A stretch of DNA of 34,259 nt from Bacillota bacterium (GCA_030706015.1 JAUZPI010000045.1:1-34259); one strand, 5' to 3'; positions 7,052 to 12,367 are shown, counted from the first letter of the stretch. The notes: generated by a model from the sequence alone, not told the origin. Program-made: numbers and translations.

Positions 7052-7348
7052 CTATCCTTTTTTCCAATCTATCTTATTTATCAATTCTTTGATATGCAGT
7101 AAAGCTGGGTGTTGACACATTGGCTTTGCCTCAATCTCAGATAAATTTATAAAAATTACATCTGGGTCATTTTCTTTAGTTCTTGGAATTTCTAATTCAA
7201 AAGGCATAATGACACCCTTAACATTGCTATCTTTATAAAATCCATCTCTTAATATTTCCATAAACCTTGCTCTAGTTGTATATTTCTTAATCACCCAATG
7301 ATCATTAATATGTAAATAAGCAAAATATTTTAATTTTGTAGTTTTCAT
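7052..7348 (-). CDS. Hypothetical early leftward protein
   Basis: 98-aa of no recognised family, beginning MKTTKLKYFAYLHINDHWVIK, with a mixed alpha/beta pattern. It is the first gene downstream of the putative leftward promoter at 7432-7460. An AGGA lies 9 nt before the ATG. It probably shares a transcript with the initiator gene 200 bp downstream. Confidence 0.6.
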   Translation of the reverse strand: MKTTKLKYFAYLHINDHWVIKKYTTRARFMEILRDGFYKDSNVKGVIMPFELEIPRTKENDPDVIFINLSEIEAKPMCQHPALLHIKELINKIDWKKG

Positions 7349-7431
7349 AAGATTTTATCCTAACAAAAACATTTACATACTCTACACTTACAAATTTATC
7401 CATAAATTCTTCCGATAATCTTGTATATAAT

Positions 7432-7460
7432 ATAATACTTTGATACCATGGATTTAATAA
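7432..7460 (-). promoter_or_regulatory. Putative leftward early promoter
   Basis: Minus strand: -35 TTATTA (7460-7455), 17-bp spacer, -10 TATTAT (7437-7432). The spacer contains operator half-site TGATACCATGG (7441-7451), and the -35 lies between two operator half-sites, so bound RHH repressor should block it. The -35 is weak (four of six). Confidence 0.45.
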
Positions 7461-7471
7461 CCATGGCATTA
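7441..7471. promoter_or_regulatory. Left operator of the RHH repressor (paired half-sites)
   Basis: TGATACCATGG (7441-7451) and CCATGGCATTA (7461-7471) form an imperfect dyad: 9 of 11 positions match an inverted copy, separated by 9 bp. The first half-site recurs as a perfect inverted copy, CCATGGTATCA, at 7647-7657 on the other side of the repressor gene. Confidence 0.6.
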
Positions 7472-7486
7472 TATATAGGGCTAAAT

Positions 7487-7660
7487 ATGGATAAAATTAA
7501 AACATTAACTTTACGATTACCCAAAGATTTATGGGTATTTTTACAGAAAAAAAGCATTGATAGAGAAATATCTTTTAATAACATGATGATAGAGATTGCA
7601 AATAAATATAAAAAAAAGTGTGAAAATAAGTTGACAGATAGTGCAACCATGGTATCATGA
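7487..7660 (+). CDS. Arc-like ribbon-helix-helix repressor
   Basis: 57-aa. KTLTLRLPKDLWVFL (residues 4-18) is the DNA-binding beta-strand and first helix, and ISFNNMMIEIANKYKKK (26-42) is helix 2, a normal Arc/MetJ-type RHH dimer unit. I use the ATG at 7487 behind AGGG (6-nt spacing). The in-frame ATG at 7448 lies inside the operator and would add 13 residues. The gene is flanked by operator copies at 7441-7471 and 7647-7657, and its last codons contain the rightward promoter. It is probably autoregulated and represses both early transcripts. Confidence 0.75.
   Translation: MDKIKTLTLRLPKDLWVFLQKKSIDREISFNNMMIEIANKYKKKCENKLTDSATMVS
7631..7658 (+). promoter_or_regulatory. Rightward early promoter with repressor operator
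   Basis: Consensus -35 TTGACA (7631-7636), 16-bp spacer, -10 TATCAT (7653-7658). Operator CCATGGTATCA (7647-7657) covers the end of the spacer and the -10. The promoter lies inside the 3' end of the RHH gene and would drive the early genes from 7691 onward. Confidence 0.7.
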
Positions 7661-7690
7661 GTGTATATCAACTAACTTCGGAGATAAGTT

Positions 7691-7891
7691 ATGACAGACA
7701 AACCAGTAGAAGATATTGAAATTGAGGAAAAAGCTGAAGAAAATGATTGGTCTGACTTAGAAACATTTATACCTAAACTAGAAATAATAGAAACAACTAA
7801 GGATTGCGAACCAATTAATGGAACTCCAATTCATGAACGTGTCATGAGTATTTCAGAATTTGCAAAACAATTTTTTCCAACGATTAATTAA
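7691..7891 (+). CDS. First early gene: small acidic protein
   Basis: 66-aa, strongly acidic in its first half (EDIEIEEKAEENDWSD) and with a short amphipathic C-terminal helix. It is the first gene after the rightward promoter and has a good RBS (GGAGA). No family recognised. Small acidic first early proteins of phages are often host takeover factors, inhibitors or DNA mimics, but that is only positional inference. Confidence 0.6.
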   Translation: MTDKPVEDIEIEEKAEENDWSDLETFIPKLEIIETTKDCEPINGTPIHERVMSISEFAKQFFPTIN

Positions 7892-7895
7892 AGAA

Positions 7896-7923
7896 TAGGC
7901 CGGGTGGTGACAGCACCCACCTA
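7896..7923 (+). other. Hairpin in the leader of the 56-aa membrane protein
   Basis: GGGTG (7902-7906) pairs with CACCC (7914-7918), and the outer TAGG (7896-7899) with CCTA (7920-7923). It ends about 12 nt before a perfect GGAGGT ribosome binding site. There is no T-run, so it is probably an mRNA structural or processing element rather than a terminator. Confidence 0.45.
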
Positions 7924-7943
7924 CCCCATTAACGGAGGTAGAT

Positions 7944-8114
7944 ATGAAAAAAGAAATAGAAGATGTTGATAGTTTCACCAATGATTACTTTGGTCCAAAT
8001 GAAGAACAAATAATTACCAAAGATTTTATTACAGAATTAGCTAAAGATCTGCACTCAACTATTTTCTGTGCAGTAATAATTATTATATGTGCCATGTTTT
8101 TTATGATGAGGTAG
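7944..8114 (+). CDS. Small C-terminally anchored membrane protein
   Basis: 56-aa. A soluble acidic N-terminus (1-38) is followed by one hydrophobic helix (TIFCAVIIIICAMFFMM, 39-55) and a final Arg. GGAGGT lies 4 nt before the ATG. It is one of five tiny membrane proteins in the early region. No homology can be assigned; a membrane-targeted exclusion or anti-defence role is possible but unproven. Confidence 0.6.
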   Translation: MKKEIEDVDSFTNDYFGPNEEQIITKDFITELAKDLHSTIFCAVIIIICAMFFMMR

Positions 8115-8117
8115 ACA

Positions 8118-8282
8118 ATGATTGAATCAGCATTGTTTTTTATAGCAAGCGCTATATGGTTGATGATTTTTAAAAATGAAAATGAAAAAGACGAAATTGC
8201 TAGATTAATTTGTGTAATCATATCAATTTTACTTTCAATTACAGGAGTAACTTTTATGATAAAAGGTTTTCATTGGCTGTAA
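8118..8282 (+). CDS. Small two-TM membrane protein
   Basis: 54-aa. Helix 1 (SALFFIASAIWLMIF, residues 4-18) and helix 2 (LICVIISILLSITGVTFMI, 30-48) are separated by a charged hairpin (KNENEKDEIAR). It starts 3 bp after the preceding stop and has no ribosome binding site of its own, so it is probably coupled. The size and topology would also fit a small holin, but its position far from the endolysin argues against that. Confidence 0.55.
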   Translation: MIESALFFIASAIWLMIFKNENEKDEIARLICVIISILLSITGVTFMIKGFHWL

Positions 8283-8289
8283 CAAAGAT

Positions 8290-8319
8290 GTAATCAGAGA
8301 GCGCTAACTCTCTGATTAC
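8290..8319. other. Perfect 12-bp hairpin between early genes
   Basis: GTAATCAGAGAG (8290-8301) pairs perfectly with CTCTCTGATTAC (8308-8319) around the loop CGCTAA. The 12-bp stem lacks a T-run on either strand. It sits 26 bp upstream of the next start codon and divides the membrane-peptide genes from the 152-aa gene. It could be an RNase III or other processing site, or a protein-binding dyad. Confidence 0.7.
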
Positions 8320-8345
8320 TAACATAACATCTTCAGGAGGACTTT

Positions 8346-8804
8346 ATGTCAAAGACTATACTATCGTCACGTTTCCAAATTGTCAAAGGAATGACAAATA
8401 TGAATCATCACATTGATGTGCGCTGCTTTATAGATGATCTAATTTCAAACTACTCTAAACCAGATCGTACCGGTTATATATTACCAGTCGATAGCTTGCC
8501 TGATACTGAACTCAATTCATTCTCTGCCATGATCATAATGCTCGATGATGACCGAGCTATGGAATCAACAGGCCCGGATAATCCTTATTATACAACAAAA
8601 ATGTTACCTGCTTTAACTAAACATCTAACTAATCCTACTGACAAAGAACTTCAATATGACTTTATGGAGACTTGGCGTGATTGTGTATCCAAATATTTCA
8701 TGAAGTTATTAGAAGAACTAATAGAAGAACGTCTCTATGCCTATAACTATGCACATGGTTATGTGGGAGGAGGCTACTATGAGTCTCAATCAAACTTTGT
8801 TTAA
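8346..8804 (+). CDS. Hypothetical early protein
   Basis: 152-aa, mostly helical and acidic, with an unusual Gly/Tyr-rich C-terminus (YNYAHGYVGGGYYESQS). The RBS AGGAGG is consensus. I do not recognise the family. Its last 26 bp overlap a 29-aa membrane peptide gene whose ribosome binding site lies in the Gly-rich codons, which may explain that composition. Confidence 0.65.
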   Translation: MSKTILSSRFQIVKGMTNMNHHIDVRCFIDDLISNYSKPDRTGYILPVDSLPDTELNSFSAMIIMLDDDRAMESTGPDNPYYTTKMLPALTKHLTNPTDKELQYDFMETWRDCVSKYFMKLLEELIEERLYAYNYAHGYVGGGYYESQSNFV

Positions 8805-8868
8805 TGTAATTGGGACATTGATATTAATTGGATGTTTTTATTATGGATTAATTTTAATAACTAATTGA
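8779..8868 (+). CDS. Tiny membrane peptide overlapping the upstream gene
   Basis: 29-aa single-helix peptide (FNVIGTLILIGCFYYGLILI, residues 8-27). It starts inside the 3' end of the 152-aa gene behind GGGAGGAGG, a strong ribosome binding site. Function unknown. The ribosome binding site, hydrophobic composition and tight packing with the next gene are the evidence for it. Confidence 0.45.
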   Translation: MSLNQTLFNVIGTLILIGCFYYGLILITN

Positions 8869-8878
8869 GGCGATAGAT

Positions 8879-8974
8879 ATGAGTAACTGCGAATGTAGAT
8901 GTGATTGTTCTGATTGGTGGTTTAAATTTTTTATAGGCGTATTTATTGCAGCCATAATCATTTGGCTGATTTGA
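8879..8974 (+). CDS. Tiny Cys-rich, membrane-anchored peptide
   Basis: 31-aa peptide with alternating cysteines at its N-terminus (CECRCDC, residues 4-10), a Trp pair and one membrane helix (FKFFIGVFIAAIIIWLI, 15-31). GAGG lies 8 nt before the ATG. The CxCxCxC head could bind a metal or form disulfides next to the membrane. I know of no described relative. Confidence 0.5.
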   Translation: MSNCECRCDCSDWWFKFFIGVFIAAIIIWLI

Positions 8975-9002
8975 TTACAAGATTAATATAGGAGAATTAT
9001 TT

Positions 9003-9860
9003 ATGGCTTTAGAAGCAATGAAACCTAAAGTAAGCAAGAATAGGTTAAAACTTTTTATGTATGGCAACGCTAAAGTAGGTAAAACAACTTTATCTATTCA
9101 ATTTCCCAAACCTTACATTATTGATACAGAGGGCACCACAGATAAAAGTAAGTATGTAGATTTGATTAATAAGTCTAATGGCGTAGTTTTAATAACTCAA
9201 GACTTTGATAAATTGGTTGAGCAAGTTAAAGATCTATTAACTCTAAAGCATGATTACAAAACATTGGTCATAGATTCATTAACCATTCTTTATAATGATC
9301 TGCTCGACAAAAGTGCCATAAAAGTAGGCACTGAATTTGGTAGACATTATGGAGAAGCTAATAAGAAGATGAAGCATCTTGTTAATTTACTTCTACGCCT
9401 GGACATGAATGTAATTATTACAAGCCATGCTAAAAATGAATATGGCGCCAATCTATCTGTTTTAGGCTCAACATTCGATTGTTATAAGAAGTTGGACTAT
9501 ATATTTGATCTAATACTTGAGGTTCAAAAGCGAGGCAAAGATCGTGTGGCTCTCATTAAGGGCACTAGATTAATAGAGTTCCCTGAAGATGATGCTTTCC
9601 CTTGCAACTATGAAGAGTTCTCAAAACGTTATGATAAAGAATCTCTTGAACGTAATGCAATTCCTGAGAAACTTGCAAGTCAGGATCAAGTCTCACACTT
9701 AAAATATCTAATTGATCTATACAAAGAGTCAGAAGATACGGTACAAAAGTGGCTAGATAAAGCTAAAGCGCAATCATTAAATGAATTGAGCGAAGATGTT
9801 ACGTTGAAATTAATCACCCACATGGAAAACAAACCTAAACAAAAAGGAGAAGCAGCATGA
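9003..9860 (+). CDS. Sak4/RecA-like AAA ATPase (single-strand annealing recombinase)
   Basis: 285-aa P-loop ATPase of the phage AAA_24 type. Walker A is GNAKVGKTT (21-29) and Walker B is TLVIDSL (D91). The core ends near 210, and a C-terminal segment (SQDQVSHLKYLIDLY through LITHM) adds a helical domain. Members related to HK620 Sak4 are remote RecA homologues that anneal single strands and are stimulated by the cognate phage SSB. An SSB-like gene overlaps this one by 4 bp (ATGA), supporting that role. It is probably the phage's main recombination protein, aiding concatemer formation. Confidence 0.8.
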   Translation: MALEAMKPKVSKNRLKLFMYGNAKVGKTTLSIQFPKPYIIDTEGTTDKSKYVDLINKSNGVVLITQDFDKLVEQVKDLLTLKHDYKTLVIDSLTILYNDLLDKSAIKVGTEFGRHYGEANKKMKHLVNLLLRLDMNVIITSHAKNEYGANLSVLGSTFDCYKKLDYIFDLILEVQKRGKDRVALIKGTRLIEFPEDDAFPCNYEEFSKRYDKESLERNAIPEKLASQDQVSHLKYLIDLYKESEDTVQKWLDKAKAQSLNELSEDVTLKLITHMENKPKQKGEAA

Positions 9861-10321
9861 GGTTCGAAAAAGCATTAACTGAAGAAGAGATCCAAAAAGC
9901 TATGTTTATAGAAGATGGATCTTATAATTATAAAATTATAAGATCTACTGAGAAAATATCCAAAAAAACAGGTAATGATTATATTGCTTTGGAGCTAGTT
10001 TTATGGGATAAAGCGGGCAAAGAACGATTAGTATTTTGTAATCTATGGTCTATGAAACTATTAAAACATTTTTGTGATGTCAATAACATGGAAGCAGATT
10101 ATAAATCATGTGACATTCCGGATTATAAGTTTGTAAATAGATCAGGTGGCAAGGTCTTAATTGGCTTTGAACCTGAAAAAGATGATGGTAATGGTGGTAT
10201 ATATAAAGCTAAAAATGTAGTTATAGATTTCATTAAAGATGAAAACAATAAAGTACACAGTAAAAAAGAAGAAAATATATCTGATTTAGAAAAAGAATTA
10301 GATGGAGATATACCATTTTGA
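9857..10321 (+). CDS. DUF669/SSB-like protein with SSB C-terminal tip
   Basis: 154-aa. The body (residues 1-125) has the beta-rich pattern of phage DUF669-type proteins (SYNYKIIRSTEK, YIALELVLWDKAGKERLVFCNLW). A charged linker ends in DGDIPF, essentially the acidic tip DDDIPF that bacterial SSB uses to recruit repair and replication partners. It starts in an ATGA overlap with the Sak4-like gene, so the two are probably partners made together. The identity of the fold is inferred; the tip is read directly. Confidence 0.75.
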   Translation: MRFEKALTEEEIQKAMFIEDGSYNYKIIRSTEKISKKTGNDYIALELVLWDKAGKERLVFCNLWSMKLLKHFCDVNNMEADYKSCDIPDYKFVNRSGGKVLIGFEPEKDDGNGGIYKAKNVVIDFIKDENNKVHSKKEENISDLEKELDGDIPF

Positions 10322-10327
10322 TTAATA

Positions 10328-10387
10328 TGCCGAAGCCATGTATCCCTGTACATGCCAATCACGCACAAACACGTGAGCTTCGGCACC
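10328..10387 (+). ncRNA. Structured RNA unit 1: three-way junction
   Basis: A perfect 9-bp closing stem (TGCCGAAGC 10328-10336 / GCTTCGGCA 10377-10385) encloses two hairpins, CATGTA/TACATG (10337-10342/10349-10354) and CACG/CGTG (10360-10363/10372-10375). The stem is followed by CC, then TATTAT, the same 6-nt spacer found after unit 2. It starts 7 bp after the SSB-like gene. It is not a canonical tRNA: about 60 nt, with no T-loop motif. Confidence 0.6.
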
Positions 10388-10393
10388 TATTAT

Positions 10394-10466
10394 GTCTACA
10401 GATAACGTGTCGTACGCGACGACAAGGTTGGATTAAGGAACCGCAGAGCCGATTCTGTAGACGCCA
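10394..10466 (+). ncRNA. Structured RNA unit 2: tRNA-sized, ends GCCA
   Basis: A perfect 8-bp stem GTCTACAG (10394-10401) / CTGTAGAC (10455-10462) is followed by G and CCA (10464-10466), 73 nt in total. Inside are TGTCG-tacg-CGACG (10408-10421) and GGTT/AACC (10426-10429/10439-10442). It shares its 5' block, the GAGCCGAnT segment before the 3' stem arm and the TATTAT spacer with unit 3. It has tRNA-like length and ending but no recognisable D-loop, anticodon loop or T-loop. Confidence 0.6.
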
Positions 10467-10472
10467 TATTAT

Positions 10473-10548
10473 GTCCATAGGTAACGTGCCTGACGCGCAG
10501 GCGAGGTCTCCCGAGCGGAGGACTTTTGAGCCGAGTCTATGGACTCCA
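10473..10548 (+). ncRNA. Structured RNA unit 3: 76-nt cloverleaf-like, ends TCCA
   Basis: A perfect 8-bp stem GTCCATAG (10473-10480) / CTATGGAC (10537-10544) is followed by T and CCA (10546-10548), exactly 76 nt. Three internal arms fit: GCCTG/CAGGC (10488-10492/10498-10502), CTCC/GGAG (10508-10511/10517-10520) and GACTT/GAGTC (10521-10525/10533-10537). The last has T-arm geometry with a 7-nt loop; its final C competes with the eighth acceptor pair. The loop is TTGAGCC rather than TTCRANN, and the first arm is displaced, so this is tRNA-like rather than a standard tRNA. Confidence 0.6.
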
Positions 10549-10554
10549 GTTTGA

Positions 10555-10713
10555 GGCAACGGAAGCTCAGAAAGATATGATTTTGTCCGATCATAATCGA
10601 AGAGTCTCTGATTGTGCCATTGGGCGAGATCTAAGCTTATGCATTATAAGTCTGTCGACAAGGCTTAGGTTAACCAGAGAGGTCGCAGGGGGAGAGCCTG
10701 CACGTTGCCACCA
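10555..10713 (+). ncRNA. Structured RNA unit 4: 159 nt, closed by a 7-bp stem, ends ACCA
   Basis: GGCAACG (10555-10561) pairs with CGTTGCC (10703-10709), followed by ACCA. Nested helices: TCTCTG/CAGAGA (10605-10610/10675-10680), CTAAGC/GCTTAG (10631-10636/10663-10668), CTTAT/ATAAG (10636-10640/10646-10650) and GCAGG/CCTGC with a 7-nt loop (10685-10689/10697-10701) next to the closing stem. Too long for a tRNA, it has the outline of a tRNA-like domain with a long insert. It ends 16 nt before the next start codon. Confidence 0.5.
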
Positions 10714-10729
10714 CTATTAAGGATTAACA

Positions 10730-11008
10730 ATGCCATTATTTCGCTTCCATAGAGGATCATTAGAAGACTCATTAAAAACGACAATAATTGTTAAAACATT
10801 TAATGAGATTGTTGAAGCAATCGTTACTTCTGATTTAATTAAAGCTACAAAACAGGATTGGGGAGCTATATTTAAAATAACCCCATATCCAGACAGAGAA
10901 AGTAACTTTGATCCTCGCATTGGATGGTACACTCATATGGTTTTATCTAATATCTATGAAAAAGACAAAATGCATCCCGTTGGATTTTTAAGTGAACCAT
11001 TGGAATAA
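10730..11008 (+). CDS. Hypothetical early phage protein
   Basis: 92-aa, opens MPLFRFHRGSLEDSLKTTI and has a C-terminal RIGWYTHMVL...HPVGFLSEPLE segment. This head-and-tail pattern resembles small phage proteins found in early regions, but no function is known to me. AAGGA precedes the ATG. It follows directly after structured RNA unit 4, so that RNA would form its 5' leader if not cut away. Confidence 0.7.
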   Translation: MPLFRFHRGSLEDSLKTTIIVKTFNEIVEAIVTSDLIKATKQDWGAIFKITPYPDRESNFDPRIGWYTHMVLSNIYEKDKMHPVGFLSEPLE

Positions 11009-11010
11009 AT

Positions 11011-11235
11011 ATGTATAGCTCATTACCAGAAAAGATTATAATTCATTTTATTGGCACAAGATTAAAAGTACGACATTTTGATTGGTGTGCCTATAATGAA
11101 TATTACACTAATAGAGAAGATTTTGGATTTGGCGCATCACCTACTGATGCTATAAATGATTATCTACAAAAACATAAAGAAAAAGGCGAACAAAAAAAAA
11201 TAGAATTGGTTAATAGATTTTCTAGAGTTAAGTGA
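11011..11235 (+). CDS. Hypothetical early phage protein
   Basis: 74-aa, with a central FDWCAYNEYYTN segment and GFGASPTDAINDYLQKH (residues about 45-61), a pattern common in small phage and plasmid proteins of unknown role. It starts 2 bp after the preceding stop and is presumably translationally coupled. No catalytic or binding motif is visible. Confidence 0.65.
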   Translation: MYSSLPEKIIIHFIGTRLKVRHFDWCAYNEYYTNREDFGFGASPTDAINDYLQKHKEKGEQKKIELVNRFSRVK

Positions 11236-11244
11236 GGATAACTT

Positions 11245-11478
11245 ATGACTACCGTGAAAAAACATTCTAATGATAGAAATGAAGATATGAGAATTGCATT
11301 GCTTGAACAAGCTATTGGAAACATTAATCAAACGTTAATGAGAATAGAAAGTAGATTGGATAGAATAGAGATTAGAATTGATAAATTAGAAAATAGAATT
11401 TGGAATAATTTCTATTGGATGGTCGGTGGATTTGTCAGTGTATTAGGATTAATAGCTCATGTATTAGATTGGATTTAA
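11245..11478 (+). CDS. Coiled-coil membrane-anchored protein (XhlA-like layout)
   Basis: 77-aa. Heptads with repeating RIExR/IDKLENRI (residues 20-50) form a coiled coil, followed by one membrane helix (FYWMVGGFVSVLGLIAHVL, 55-73). The layout resembles XhlA-type haemolysin/holin-associated proteins and other small anchored coils. It lies in the early operon far from the endolysin, so a membrane exclusion or scaffold role is as likely as lysis. Confidence 0.65.
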   Translation: MTTVKKHSNDRNEDMRIALLEQAIGNINQTLMRIESRLDRIEIRIDKLENRIWNNFYWMVGGFVSVLGLIAHVLDWI

Positions 11479-11494
11479 TCAATAAGGACATCAC

Positions 11495-11866
11495 ATGAAA
11501 TCACGGAAGACGATTCATATAGTTAAGCATACACCAACGGGCGCTGAAATACCGATGATCATCACTAGGATTAATGATGCCAATGAAATAGAAGAATATA
11601 AAGAATTCACTACAGATAGAAAATGTTTCACTTTACAAATGCTTTGCAATAGATGGGACAAATGCAGAGATGAAACAATAGAACTACTTCAAGAATACAA
11701 GATACCTGCTCATGTTAATTATCCTGATGTACAGAATCTTAAAGATGGTCAGGCACCAATTGATGCTGCACTATTCTTTGTAGAATATATATATGCTTTA
11801 GAACATAAAATTAATATTCCTCATAAAAAAATAAAACCGCGATCATTAAAACAATCGGAGCATTAA
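11495..11866 (+). CDS. Hypothetical early protein
   Basis: 123-aa, mixed alpha/beta, with LQMLCNRWDKCRDETIELLQ (residues 48-67), which could be a helix-turn-helix-like pair, and a basic C-terminus (KKIKPRSLKQ). It has an AAGGA ribosome binding site and ends 2 bp before the double DUF2829 gene, suggesting co-translation. No family assigned. Confidence 0.6.
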   Translation: MKSRKTIHIVKHTPTGAEIPMIITRINDANEIEEYKEFTTDRKCFTLQMLCNRWDKCRDETIELLQEYKIPAHVNYPDVQNLKDGQAPIDAALFFVEYIYALEHKINIPHKKIKPRSLKQSEH

Positions 11867-11868
11867 TC

Positions 11869-12255
11869 ATGGAATTGAAAGAAGCCTATCAAGGAATAAA
11901 TTGTGGCAAAAAGATTAGGCGTAAATCCTGGCCAAATAATGCTTATTTGAAATCAAATAGTAATGATGAATTAACTATGTATCATATACGAGCAGATTTG
12001 TTCACTTATGATCTATCAATAATACATTCTCACGGATGGATTTGCATAACAAATCATAATAGATCTGAGCCAATAGATTTCATATCTGGACTTCAATATC
12101 TAAACGAAGGAATGAAATTAAGACTACAAGAATGGCCGGATAGTACATATCTTATGATAGATAACAGAAATATTGTTATCTTTAAAGAAGAAGAATGGAA
12201 TTTTGTTCCAACTTATGAATGTCTAATCGCCCATGATTGGGAGATTATAGATTAA
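11869..12255 (+). CDS. Tandem DUF2829 (Tad2-like) protein
   Basis: 128-aa protein with two degenerate copies of the DUF2829 unit. Repeat 1 has ELKEAYQGINCGKKIRRKSW (2-21), then PNNAYLK; repeat 2 has DFISGLQYLNEGMKLRLQEW then PDSTYLM, and closes with the family's AHDWEII. The copies align at GKKIRRKSWP / GMKLRLQEWP. Single-unit DUF2829 proteins such as Tad2 oligomerise around a ligand pocket, so a fused pair could be a covalent dimer. The anti-Thoeris role is inferred from family and early location. A second DUF2829-like gene follows after RNA unit 5. Confidence 0.7.
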   Translation: MELKEAYQGINCGKKIRRKSWPNNAYLKSNSNDELTMYHIRADLFTYDLSIIHSHGWICITNHNRSEPIDFISGLQYLNEGMKLRLQEWPDSTYLMIDNRNIVIFKEEEWNFVPTYECLIAHDWEIID

Positions 12256-12263
12256 CGATTTAC

Positions 12264-12350
12264 GTCCTGATATTGCTATAGAATGCGAAAATGTTATTAG
12301 CGTTATGACGGGTATAGCAATTCGACTGCGGGTCGATTTATCAGGGCACC
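12264..12350 (+). ncRNA. Structured RNA unit 5: second locus, ends ACC
   Basis: GTCCTGATA (12264-12272) pairs with TATCAGGGC (12339-12347; one G-U), followed by ACC. Inside are TTGCTATA/TATAGCAA (12273-12280/12313-12320) and TCGAC/GTCGA with a 5-nt loop (12322-12326/12332-12336). It is 87 nt and 44% GC. The 5' GTCC start and the CGATT before the 3' arm recall units 2 and 3 at the first locus. It ends 17 nt before the next start codon, as unit 4 does. Confidence 0.55.
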
Positions 12351-12367
12351 TTATTTGGGAGTAGGTA

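Noticed and set aside
7448..7486. Longer N-terminus for the RHH repressor
   Set aside because: The ATG at 7448 lies inside the operator and lacks a ribosome binding site; ATG 7487 has AGGG at good spacing and begins right before the RHH strand.
7441..7657. CCATGG alone as the operator
   Set aside because: CCATGG occurs elsewhere in the window (for example near 3778, 5552 and 19411), so the 6-mer is not specific. Only the 11-bp TGATACCATGG and its inverse are specific to the switch by eye.
10394..10548. Units 2 and 3 as ordinary tRNA genes
   Set aside because: Length, closing stem and NCCA fit, but the first arm is displaced, no proper anticodon loop (position 33 is not T in unit 3) and no TTCRA T-loop can be placed. 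Listed as tRNA-like ncRNA instead.
10318..10559. Open reading frames on both strands across the GC island (78 aa plus, 66 aa minus)
   Set aside because: The plus frame needs a TTG start overlapping the stop of the SSB-like gene, both give Arg/Cys/Pro-rich unstructured products, and both cross several perfect RNA stems. They are better explained by GC-rich non-coding sequence.
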